Shown here one piece after another: positions 54,306 to 64,000 of a stretch of 64,000 nucleotides of DNA (positions within the stretch are counted from its first letter, which is position 1; every line of letters starts with the position of its first letter). The notes beneath the pieces were generated by a model. That model was not told the DNA's origin. It ran no database searches and saw only the letters and a program-made list of their open reading frames with translations. The translations under genes and the position numbers were made by a program. The DNA comes from Periplaneta americana. Taxonomy: Eukaryota; Arthropoda; Insecta; Blattodea; Blattidae. Where the stretch lies: assembly GCF_040183065.1 (NCBI RefSeq), contig NC_091132.1, forward strand, positions 162,574,102 through 162,638,101, in the 5' to 3' direction.

Positions 54306-55489
54306 GAAATTAAAAAAAAAAAAATCCATTAACCGCAACATATGCGAAGAAATTCCCATGTACAAAACTGCGTGTTAAATTTGTACACCCACCTCTTACG
54401 AATTCCTAATGAAGTCTTACTACAATTAGCATATTTAAAATTTGTTCCGCCAGATGGCTCGATTGCGAGATCGTTAAAGTTACATTCTCACAATAGCAAA
54501 ATAGCAATGTCGCTGGATCGAAACCACACAAGGTAAGTTGTACATTAAGAACATGTCGTAATTACAGGACGTAATAGAGAAGAAACACAGAAGAGGTACT
54601 TGAAGATGACGAAGGAAGGACTGTGGAAGGAGAAAAAAGAAGAAAAGAGTAAGCTAAGACTAGAGAGGAGAAGGGAGAAAGAAAGTAAGAGAGAAGAGAC
54701 ATCTATCAGCTAAAGTTTTAATCCCGCAACTACTCCGTCATCTAGTGCTCCTTACAATAACCATCCACGATGTCGCCAACTATCTTCCCAATCTCTCCAC
54801 AATGTCTGTTTCTCCCAACCCTAATATCCCCTCATAACCCACAAGCCCAAATGCTTCTTGGGATGGAGGAAGAAGCCGAGCATAGGTGTAGTTTCAGGAG
54901 TATTACCTAGTATTATGTGATGGGTTTTGTTAGGTACTGTTATTGCAAGTTATCTTGAACCTTACATTTCCTAAGTCAGTCTTTCGAACTGCTCGGTACG
55001 GCATGTATTCATCAACGTAACGACACGGCAAGGATGCCCCTCCCTCGGGTAACGTGACTCTTTTCAGAAAACATTGGTTCTTTCACTTTATGGTTGTCTA
55101 CTGTAAAAGAAATTAGTTCAATATAGACATCATCATCTCACGACACTCGGTTTTGAGAGGAGAACATGGTTTTGTAGCAGGGTTTAATTAACCTGTAATG
55201 ATTAAGTATTCAAATATAATTGTGTGTACACTCCTCCTCTCTCATCTGGGCTGGGGACGGCAATGGCGGAGTTACTACAGCTATTTCTATACATTATATA
55301 GGCCTACATGACTTACACCTACAGCTGATATGTACATATTATTATAACAATATTTTACAGGCTTATTATTTGAATTTACATTAATTTACAATTTTACACA
55401 ATCAATATCTCTATCACTGCTGCCATTATCATCATCGTCTTCATTGCTTGGTCCAAAATTAATTATTATTTCGTCAATGGCATCATCCA
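54306..55489. other. No gene seen
   Basis: A purine-rich stretch (54590-54700) and unrecognised sequence. The open frame 54342-54536 shows no domain. Confidence 0.4.
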
Positions 55490-56110
55490 TTCGGAATTAT
55501 CTTCTTAATCGTAGATACTACTTTCTGAACAAGATAGAATTCTTCGATTGTATCCCGAATGACATGTTGATCGAAGTCGTCCACTTCAACTTTACACAAG
55601 TCCTAATTCTGGAATGAAATAATACGTTTTGTAGAACTATAAGAGAATAATAACTTACAACAGTAATTCATTATGTCGCTTACAGTACATACACTATTGT
55701 GCATAACTATTATAGCAATAATTTCTAAACATTAAATACCTATTCTTTCCTGGAGTAGTGTGAGGTTCATTCGGTTGTAAGTCAACATTATTCTTAATTC
55801 TCTTCACGGAACTAATACTTTTCCCAGACTATTTAGCCGCTCTCTCTTATTCCTTTTCAAGAGGTTCTGGCAAACATTTGTTTAATTTTTCTTCCTCGCA
55901 ACATTCAATTATATTTGCGATAATTTCTCTTTCTCTGCTGTGGATAACAGCGTTACTTTTTCTCCGCGGTGGTGTGATTTCACCATAATTACTACCCTGT
56001 GGTTGCTGCTCCATGTTAACACTACTGGTACGCAGTGAAGGAAATAGTTCTATGTTTCTTGAGAAGAGATTATGATGCGGAGCATGCGCAAACAACTCTC
56101 TTGACTCCAC
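55490..56110 (-). pseudogene. Insect Tc1/IS630-like transposase N-terminal exons
   Basis: Exon-like piece 56110-55760: GEITPPRRKSNAVIHSRERE, IIANIIECCEEEK, a stop, then SVKRIKNNVD and PHTTPGKNR. A second piece after a TTAG acceptor near 55602 reads VEVDDFDQHVIRDTIEEFYL and VQKVVSTIKKI. No catalytic part is left. Confidence 0.7.
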
Positions 56111-56272
56111 CCACGTTACGAGCTTCCTTCCCTCTGTCCACGCTCAGGAAGTTCAAAATAACTTGCAGTAACAGTATATACAGTGAGATCACAAAGTGGG
56201 CATATCCCCAAATGAATTACGATACTAAGAAGGGTATGGTTGATTGATTGATATGGACATGTACCTGACAGT

Positions 56273-56700
56273 TTAACGATCCAAGACATCGATATGAAAA
56301 CCTTCATTTTCACAGCACACCTGAATTCTGCGCCATGACCTCTCAGATGTTTTGCGAAGATAATCAAAAGTCACTTTGTTGAAGGCATCTTCCACCGCTA
56401 CTCGTAATTGTGCCATTGTGTTATAGCGGTGATTTCGCACTTTGTCCTTTATGAACCCCCAGAGAGCATTATCAGATGTTGTGAAGTCGGGACTTAGTGG
56501 AGGCCAACCAAAGAAGCTTGATCGTCTGCAGATCCTCTTCCAAACCACAGGTTGGGGAAGGTCGTATTCAGGTATCGGCCCACTTGCAATACTAAGTGTG
56601 CTGGCGCTCTGTCCTGTTGTAGCTTCCATACCAGCTTGATGCAACTGTGACACCAACCATTTACTAAGCATGTCCTAGTAGGCTGGCCCATTAACGGAAC
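56273..56700 (-). pseudogene. Tc1/mariner transposase C-terminal half
   Basis: QQDRAPAHLVLQVGRYLNTT (second Asp region) at 56650-56580 in one frame, then WPPLSPDFTTSDNALWGFIK and ending RRIQVCCENEGFHIDVLD in another. A frameshift near 56560 separates them. Confidence 0.82.
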
Positions 56701-56893
56701 CTTGGAAGAAAAATAAAGGACATTGTTGGCGGTTTCACACCAAAGCAGTCACGAAATTTCATCTTCACTGTTTCTACCGTGTTGACAGTATGACATCTTT
56801 AATGAAGCCAAACTGTTGTCACTAAACTTTGTTCGATGGTGAATGGACAATGATCAGCCATGTTTGTTTATAAGTGCACAGTTACCGTTGTAC

Positions 56894-57083
56894 CACAGTC
56901 TAATATATAGTCACGAAGCTCAATACGTAGGCAATATGCATCCACAGATAGTTGCTAACCACTAGGATCGCTACTATCACCTCATCACAGACAATGCGAA
57001 ATAGTACTGCACAGTCTATTGTTCCTAGCACCCTCATCATCTGAAGCTTCATGACTGTATATAGCCTACTAGACTGTTGTGGT
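56894..57083. mobile_element. MITE, second copy of the 38.4-kb element
   Basis: Ends CACAGTCTAATATATAG and, inverse, 'cagtctagtaggctatata'; interior about 90% like 38413-38593. The target duplication is unclear. Confidence 0.88.
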
Positions 57084-58068
57084 AGCATGGTACCAGCTAA
57101 ACATGGGAGTACCAACATTCACAAAGAAAGTGAAATAATACGCCCACTCTGTGCTCACTGTAGTATTATGTGAGAGATTAGATTAGGTTAGCTTATGTGT
57201 ATAGTATCGTCATCATTCACATTACAATGTAACAACTGTCACCACACATTCTTAATTATGCAGTTCCTGATTTTAATAAATATTTTCATTTGATAAAGTA
57301 TTTAATTGTCCAGTAGAAAGGGTGAAAATAGATGTACAGTTACTCATAATTTATTAAAAAGGAAAAAAACAAAGTTAAATGTAGTGTCGCTCACATTACA
57401 AGACAAGACATACATATAGCATGTATACACAATAATGGGAAACTTTGCTTTTCTAGAAACTGAAAAAATAAGGTTTCTTCTGTTGGACATCACATCATAA
57501 GATTTTTTCTTTGTTCTTAATTTCCTGACGACATTATCTCTACCAGTTTAAATAAATTAACACTAAATACTACATAAATACTATAATAGTGATAACAGAG
57601 TGGGAATAAAATTCCTGTAGAATATGTTTAAATTTGGAAAAATCTGCTGTATTTGTGCGACTCACATTATAGTTGTCTGTCACTTATATTACTTGGTCAG
57701 AATTACGTAGTAGAAAAATTATTTTCACGTATAATTTATGCTTAGAAGACACTGAAATGTATCATTAACACATTATAAAATGAAATGCAAAAGAAAAAAA
57801 ATCATACAATTTATAGTACTTAAGATATATGTATAATGTCCGTCTTAGTATGAAGTTACCAATTATATTATATAACTGAGGGCTTTATAGAAGCCAGATC
57901 TTAAATGAATTTACTCATATAATGATATAAGAAAGGAAAATAGGCTACCAACTTTAAAAGCAATGAAATTAGCATGAAAAAACAGCAATTAAAGATATCT
58001 TGAAGCTAAGTTTCATAAGGAAAATAGTTTCTCACCATAATATCCTCATAAATAGGAAGTACACGGTA
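57084..58068. other. No gene seen
   Basis: AT-rich; a TTAGG-like phrase at about 57178-57196. Confidence 0.45.
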
Positions 58069-58344
58069 TAGGCAATGGTTTATTTATTTTTGTAGGTTAT
58101 TTTACGACGCTTTATCTACATCTTCGATTATTTAGCGTCTGAATGAGATGGTGATAATGCCGGTGAAATAAGTCAGAGGTCCAGCACCGATAGTTTCCCA
58201 GCATTTGCCCATATTGGGTGGAAGGAAAACCTCGGAAAAAACCTCCACCAGGTAACTTGTCTCGACCGGGAATCGAACCTGGGCCACCTTGTTTCGCGGC
58301 CAGACGCGCTAACCGTTACTCCACAGGTGTGGACTAGGCAATGG
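58069..58344 (-). mobile_element. SINE family A with target duplication
   Basis: Complete copy 58079-58334; TAGGCAATGG at 58069-58078 and 58335-58344. Confidence 0.94.
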
Positions 58345-58602
58345 GTACAATAAAACTTCCACCTCGTCTCATAATATTAAAATTTTGATGAAATGTCCCA
58401 CTTCTGAAGGAATGACCCAGTAGTATTATGTGAGAGGCGAGGTTAGCGTTAGGTTAGATGTATAGCATTACTTACCCGTTAATGTGCCTGGTGGGTAGAT
58501 CAGTACCGTCCTTTTGAAGAATTCACACAACACACGGGACCTGGAGTAGTTCGACTTGAAGATGTGCTCTGCAAAGTAGCCATCGACGTGCTGCTTTTTA
58601 GA

Positions 58603-58905
58603 TCAAATACAGGAATCGAGTATTTGAAGGAGAGCCACTTCCTCTCGATGTTCTGAGTGTGTCTCGACAACTGTTGTCTGATTAAGCGTATAAAGTTCTC
58701 TATGTGAATCTACGAGCTGGCGGCCATAACTACAAACTCCACAGAGATGCACGAAGCCTTCATTCTGCAATGAGTTACCAGTATATGCTTTCCAGCAGTT
58801 TGACACAATTTTCGTCCCACTGACGAACATTTCTAGCAAAGTTTCTGCGTTACGGTTCCCTACAGGCACCAGAATGCACTGAGACTTGCCAACTGTACAC
58901 GACAC
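58603..58905 (-). pseudogene. Merlin (IS1016/ISXO2-type) transposase fragment
   Basis: Reads CILVPVGNRNAETLLEMFV, then GTKIVSNCWKAYTGNSLQNE, matching the middle catalytic segment of ISXO2-like DDE transposases (the usual S-D-C-W has N for D here, so a catalytic Asp is lost). Downstream residues are frameshifted. Confidence 0.75.
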
Positions 58906-58911
58906 TCCACT

Positions 58912-59501
58912 AGGGTGATCAGACGTCCTCTTTTATCCAGACATGTCTTCCGTTTTAGGACTTTGTCCGGGGTCAGGGCGGATTTAAAAAAAAATCAAGA
59001 AATGTCCTAATTTTCGTAACTTGTATGCCCGATATTTTGAAATTATCTACTTTGAAGCCTTTTCAAGTAATTTGCCTGTAGGTGGCAGCAACATCGACGG
59101 AATATACTCTTTGCCACAGGTCATAACTCCCTTTGCTGTTCCTTGCTATGGCGTTGCTCAGAGGTAGCCCAAATAGAGGTGCGAATGTAAATATAAATAG
59201 ATAATCCCTATTCTCTTTAAGTACCAGGAACTTTCATATGTAGCCAACTGTAAAGTCATTATTATTAAGTTTTTTCATTATTATTTTTAATAAAATAGAC
59301 ATTAAGACACTTTTAGTATGATATAAGCCTAAATCTGTATTGTAAATATTTTGTAATAAAATAGATATTGACGTAATTTAAAGTATAATATAAGCGTAAG
59401 CCTAAATCTAAGTAGATATCTCCTGTCCTCTTTTTTCGAACACTGTCCTGTTTTTAATCCATGTGAATCTGGTCATTCTATACTCCCCATAAGAATAAAC
59501 T
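58912..59501. mobile_element. TIR-like repeat 'tgtcctctttt', copy 2
   Basis: Ends TAGGGTGATCAGA and, inverse, TAGAATGACCAGA. The body matches 50738-51718 without the SINE. It abuts the 3' end of the second zinc-finger exon. Confidence 0.78.
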
Positions 59502-60610
59502 TTGAATGGCGTCAGGTCAGAATGCGTAAGTGCGTGCACTGTGTTACCACAAGTCTTTACAAAGATTACACACAATCATCGCACTTATATGGCTTCTCGA
59601 CAGAATGCGGACGTGCTTGTCCCTTCCGAGGTTCAGAGTATATAAAACATTTTCCACAAGTATCACATTTCAATGATTTCTCGCGAGAATGTGTGTATGC
59701 ATGCCTTTTGAGATGTATAGACTGTACAAAATCTCGCCCACATACGTCGCATTTAAATGGTCTTTCACCAGAATGCGTACGTGCATGAACTGTGAGATCA
59801 CTAGACTTTACAAAACATTTTCCACAAACATCGCAACTGAATGGCTGCGCTTCTCCCAAATGCTTACGAACATGGCCTGTAAGATAAGACGAATCTGAAT
59901 AACCTTTCCCACAAATATGACATTTGTATTGCTTTTCGCCGGAATGTGAACGGACATGCACTGTGAGACGACTACACTGTACAAAACATTTCCCACAAAT
60001 ATCACATATGAACGGTTTCTCGCCAGAATGAATACGTTTATGGATTGTCAGATAACTTGAATCTGCAAAACTTTTCCCACAAACTTTGCATTCGTAGGGC
60101 TTTTCCCCAGAATGCATTCGTGCATGTACTCTGCGATGACTTGAATGAAGAAACCCTTTCCCACAAACATTGCATTTGAAAGGCTTCTCCCCAGAGTGAG
60201 TACGTGTATGCACGATGAGCTCGCTAGACCTTGCGAAACATTTCCCACAATCATTGCATTTGAATGCCTTCTCTCCGGTGTGCGTAGGTAAATGGGCTTT
60301 AAGGTGTTCTAAACGTAGAAAATATTTCCCACAAGTATCGCACTGATATCTCCTCTCGGCGGTGTGAGTTCGCAAATGCTTTTTCCTACTTTCGAGACTC
60401 CGTAACAACTTGCCACAAATATTACACTTAAAGGAACCTTCGTCTGTATAACAGTCTAATTGTGATTCCAACTTTTTCTTCTTTTTAAACCCGTGATCGG
60501 ATAGCTGGAGTTCAGCAGTACTTTCTCTCACAACACTTTGTGGGTAGAGACAATTTTCAGTTCTTCCGCATTTCACCAAGAGCGCTTCATTCTCTTCAAT
60601 GTCAGAGATG
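59498..60610 (-). CDS. C2H2 zinc-finger exon of a second gene, last finger frameshifted
   Basis: The exon probably starts at 60610, after a GATTACAG acceptor in phase 2: the residues that follow (ISDIEENE) parallel IVDNVEKSE at the same place in the 18-kb gene. An ATG at 60630 and the longer open frame to 60744 are less likely. Counting from the exon start there are nine intact C2H2 fingers with H-S-G-E-K-P linkers, a tenth with its first His changed to Gln (KGQARPH), and an eleventh that stops after CDDC at 59566. The rest of finger 11 (TCGNTVHALTHS) is readable in another frame down to about 59515, so a small deletion has truncated the protein. Predicted nuclear DNA binder. Upstream leader exons were not found. 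Confidence 0.82.
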
Positions 60611-60744
60611 CTGTAATCAAAAGATTTCATTCGTAATAGCAAATAGCTTACTACTACAATAGTGGAAAGTGACGATAAAAATTGGCGACATATTCCACAA
60701 CTGTCACCTAGCGGTTCGATAAGATAACTAACAGCAGCGTCCAT

Positions 60745-61060
60745 AGCAGTTGATATGTTTTGGTAAAAACGGTATTTTTCTTTTCTTATTTCTTATGTCC
60801 TGTAATTTAAGGAAATGGCTCAAGAGGTGTTATTTGTGCCATATGTGACTGTTTTAATTACCAGATTCAAATGAACGGAAATAATTGTCAGGTTTTCCAA
60901 AAACAAGGGATTGTAAGGACCATATAATGAGGTTATGATTGATTTGAATATTGTAGCTAATGATGAGAGGAATAGATGAACTCTCTCATCCATTAAAGCT
61001 ATTGTTGACATTCAACATAACATGGCCTATGTAAGTTGCACTGGATTTTTAGTACATTAT
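60745..61060. other. No gene seen
   Basis: Upstream of the second finger exon; no acidic leader exon was recognised up to the window edge. Confidence 0.4.
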
Positions 61061-61176
61061 GCAACGAGCCTATAATGGTAGTAATTAAGACGCAAGTATG
61101 TTTGTTTATGAAACTCGCTTGCGCTCGTTTCATAATTTTCATACGAGCGTCTTAATTATCATTATAGGTAAGTTGC
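61061..61176. repeat. Imperfect palindrome
   Basis: 61061-61100 and about 61141-61176 are inverted copies ('gcaac...cctataatg', 'taattaagacgc'). A second inverted pair, TTTATGCTCGACCAT at 61186-61200 and its inverse at 61653-61668, suggests a larger TIR element over about 61061-61670. Confidence 0.65.
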
Positions 61177-62460
61177 ATACGACTTTTTATGCTCGACCAT
61201 ACTTCTAACTTGAAAGTATTGAAAATTAGGTCTTCATATGGTTATGTGCGAACTGACCTGAATTGTGAAATGTGCGCAGACGCGAAAGTATTGAATTTTT
61301 CCGAGGCCTAATGTCATTGACCTTGGCACAGAATAAGATGAAAATTACTCTGATATAACCTGGAAACTGATTTAGAATTGAAAAACGAGATGACAAATTG
61401 AATTTATTTGGATATTATTTACAATTAACGCTAATTATTATAGTAACAGAACATAACCTTCTGCGACAGTATTGGATTTCCAGCCTCCGTGATTTTTTGC
61501 TAATTGTCTTTCGATTGCATATCCGAGAATAATCGATATAACGGTACAAAGCTTACTTGTCATTGGCTGAACACCAGAACTTTAATGAGTAGGTGTACTT
61601 TAATGACATGCATTAAAGGACTGCTACCAGGTGTATAATTACTACATTTCGGCATGGTCGAGCATAAACAAATTTATGTGCAGTGAAAAAGAATCAATGT
61701 ATCTTGACCGAGTAAAGTGAAAAGTGGAAATAAATTGTCCTGGATGTCAGAAACATTTGAAAATGATTTTCACAAATTTTCGTGAGAAAGTCTTCATGGA
61801 CTTAAAAGTAAGATAACTAATCCCTAAAAACGCACATGTAAAAAAGTAAACAATTCATTTGTGACTTTCAGAGGCTACAAAAATATAAAATGAAAGAAGG
61901 TAGCACACAGTTAATATATTAAACAAATCGTTTCTTTCAAATGACTAGATAATTATTATTTATTTTTCTAGTAATTTTCCTTCCTCCCATTTCCTTATTA
62001 AACTTCAGATTTTATTTCACAATTCATATAAATAACAGGGGTATAAGAACAAAAGGAAAGAGCTTTGAATTTATTTAGTTATTACGTTTTTTTAAATATG
62101 AAACTAACATTTTTCTCTTTAACTTTAAATATAGTCTATGTATTTGTTCTCATAGCGAGTCACTAGATGGCATTGGCGACACTGTCGCTAACCACATGCA
62201 CATTATTAATCATTACTTTGCACTACTGTAGTAGTAAGCTATTTGGTAATAGTTAAGAAAATCACTATAACAAAGTCTATCAACATCATCATTAAAGCAG
62301 TGCAAATACTAGCGAGCATTTACGCAGAATACCCGGTTAGGAATGTTGAACAGGTCTCGTGACAGAAGTCAGATCGGACAATTAATGCAAAATATAGATA
62401 TTTGTACGTAATTGCACAAGCTGAATAATGACATGCATATTCTGAAGTCCAAAAATGTGA
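61177..62460. other. No gene seen
   Basis: AT-rich, with the TIR-like pair noted just before. Confidence 0.4.
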
Positions 62461-62467
62461 AGGGCCC

Positions 62468-63215
62468 ATGGAAAATTATGGTCGTGATCATGAAATATGG
62501 AGCAGTAAGTTGGGCCCCATACAGACAAAACCAAATCGATTCAATAGAAAAGCTCCAATGCAGGGCTGGAAAATATATGGTGAACAGATAGTAAAAGACT
62601 TACGGTGGGAATTTCTCAAATCAAGCCGACGAAAAACAAGACTGACTGCATTGTTTAAGGCACAAATGGGACGCAAAGCATGGACAACCATCAATATTAG
62701 ATTAGTAACACCATCATACTTAGGCAGGGCTGATCATATTAGGAAGTTTAAATGCAGAAAACAAATGGACGTGGCAAAATTTTCCTTTAAACGCACAATA
62801 GTAGACTGGAACGGCTTACCTGCGGCGATCTTTCAGGGTGGTCCTCTCAAAATCAATACATTTAAGGAAAGGTTGAGAAGATTAGACTGAAAACGTAATT
62901 GTACATGCAGTGTAATTATCTAAATTGTGTCATATAATTAATTAAAGTTGATATGTAATTAATTAAGATGATATGTAATTAATAAGGTGATAAGTAATTA
63001 CTTAAGTTGGTAATAGTTGGGTTTAATAGAAGTTAGGTTTACTTTTGCTTATTGTAGGTGTTATTATAGCACAGTTTTTATTTATAGTCCTAGGTTTATT
63101 GCAGCTATTTAGTTATAGTTCGAATTAAATTTGCGTTTATTTTATTTTTTTATTGCTGTAATTATTGTAAATTTTATTAATATTTATTGTAATTATTTAT
63201 TATTTATTTATTATT
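62468..63215 (+). mobile_element. LINE C-terminus and 3' UTR
   Basis: A 140-codon open frame ends with the C-terminal block of insect non-LTR polyproteins: RRKTRLTALFKAQMGRKAW, then PSYLGRADHIRKFKCRKQ and VDWNGLPAAIF, ending ERLRRLD at 62890. A repetitive AT-rich 3' UTR with 'tatgtaattaatta' units follows. Confidence 0.82.
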
Positions 63216-63220
63216 AATCT

Positions 63221-63909
63221 GTGACTAGGAAATTAAGAGAGGAATTAAGAAATGCAAAATTCGAATCATGGAAAGTAATGCCTGGAAGAGGCAGAGGTGT
63301 AGAATTGTACAGCCAAGTACCTAAAGCCAACGCCTGGATTTTTAATAAGTCTGGACTATCTACATCTGAATGGGTAACCTGCCTCAAAATGAATGCCAAT
63401 TTAGCAGCAGTTAGAGGAGTACCTGGTCGCTCTTTGGACGGATCCTGGTGCAGACATGGCTGCCCGGAGACTGAAACCCTTGCCCACGTCCAAGGTCAGT
63501 GTAACAGAGGTTTACTCCTCCGAAATGCCAGACATCATCATGTTCGATCCTTAATTGCAACTGCTTTAAGAAAAAAGTCTTGGACAGTAGAAGAGGAAGT
63601 TTTTTGCCTTGCTACTAATGGCTCCTCTAGACGTATTGACATCATAGCGTATTCCCAGACTACCAAGAAAGGATATATAATTGATCCTACCATAAGGATT
63701 GAAATGGGGAGTAGCCAGCCGGAGGATGTCAATCAAGAAAAGATCAACATTTATCTGCCAACAGTTGATTACTTCAAAGCAAAATACCAGCTTGAAGACA
63801 TTGAGGTGATTGGTCTTCTTATTGGAGCTCATGGTGTGATTCCCAATTCTTTGAACGCTTCAGGAAGACTTTTGAACTACCACAGACACTTACTGCTGAC
63901 ATCATAACT
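63221..63909 (+). mobile_element. R2-like retrotransposon, restriction-like endonuclease part
   Basis: A 228-codon open frame. Zinc motif: CRHGCPETETLAHVQGQC (C-x3-C-x7-H-x5-C) at residues 78-95. Then RRIDIIAYS and KGYIIDPTIRIE, which match the catalytic Asp region of R2/R4-type restriction-like endonucleases. It stops at 63907. The RT is absent, so it is a 5'-truncated copy, but this piece is fully open. Confidence 0.85.
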
Positions 63910-64000
63910 TCAGTTTTGAAACGCTCTTGCCAAACTCTGAGTCATCATATTCACTCTGTTTAATTTTTTTTTATTTATTCACTTTCTATTCATATATGTT
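63910..64000. other. Window end
   Basis: Presumed 3' UTR of the R2-like piece; nothing else seen. Confidence 0.4.

Noticed and set aside
60611-60744. Extra N-terminal residues of the second zinc-finger frame
   Set aside because: A plausible phase-2 acceptor at 60610, aligned with that of the first zinc-finger gene, makes the upstream part likely intron.

Overview
The window reads as insect nuclear DNA, AT-rich and loaded with transposable elements, most likely from a cockroach (Blattodea; Periplaneta-like). This is inferred from the zinc-finger gene family, whose acidic N-terminal exons look like the large cockroach set, from several tRNA-headed SINE families, from CR1/RTE/R2-type LINEs, and from short TTAGG-like tracts. 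There are no bacterial features.

Three cellular-type genes can be supported, all on the minus strand and all split by introns. (1) At 2360-4094 three phase-0 exons encode a SANT/Myb-like DNA-binding protein; its 3' exons were not found. (2) At 17962-40408 four coding exons join in frame into a 339-residue C2H2 zinc-finger protein with seven complete fingers; its introns of 3.6, 8.9 and 9.0 kb are packed with transposons. (3) At 59498-60610 lies the finger exon of a second C2H2 gene whose last finger is broken by a frameshift; its upstream exons lie outside the window or were not recognised.

Layout. 1-6.3 kb: a foldback, SINEs, the SANT gene and LINE tails. 6.4-12.4 kb: an intron-bearing THAP/P-element-like transposase pseudogene carrying a Penelope-like element and a head-to-tail dimer of another transposon. 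12.5-17.4 kb: LINE ends, mariner, and a second Penelope-like copy inside inverted repeats. 18-40 kb: the zinc-finger gene with hAT, mariner, pogo/Tigger, MITE, SINE and LINE insertions, many with readable target-site duplications. 41-59 kb: foldbacks, RNase H and RT LINE pieces, a Mutator-like element, a TIR transposon holding a palindromic SINE cluster, Tc1/IS630 and Merlin remnants. 59.5-64 kb: the second zinc-finger gene, a LINE tail and an R2-like restriction-like-endonuclease domain.

The most interesting signal not explained by ordinary annotation is a recurring hammerhead-ribozyme-like motif (a C-T-G-A-N-G-A core, stem II, GAAAC, then G-T-H and a stem I partner) in at least four different repeat families (11.8, 13.4, 15.7 and 16.8 kb), two of them tied to Penelope-like terminal repeats. 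Also notable are three SINE families with unrelated tRNA heads but a common 3' tail, and a hAT element sitting 9 bp inside an intron of the zinc-finger gene. All calls come from reading the sequence; no database search or folding program was run.
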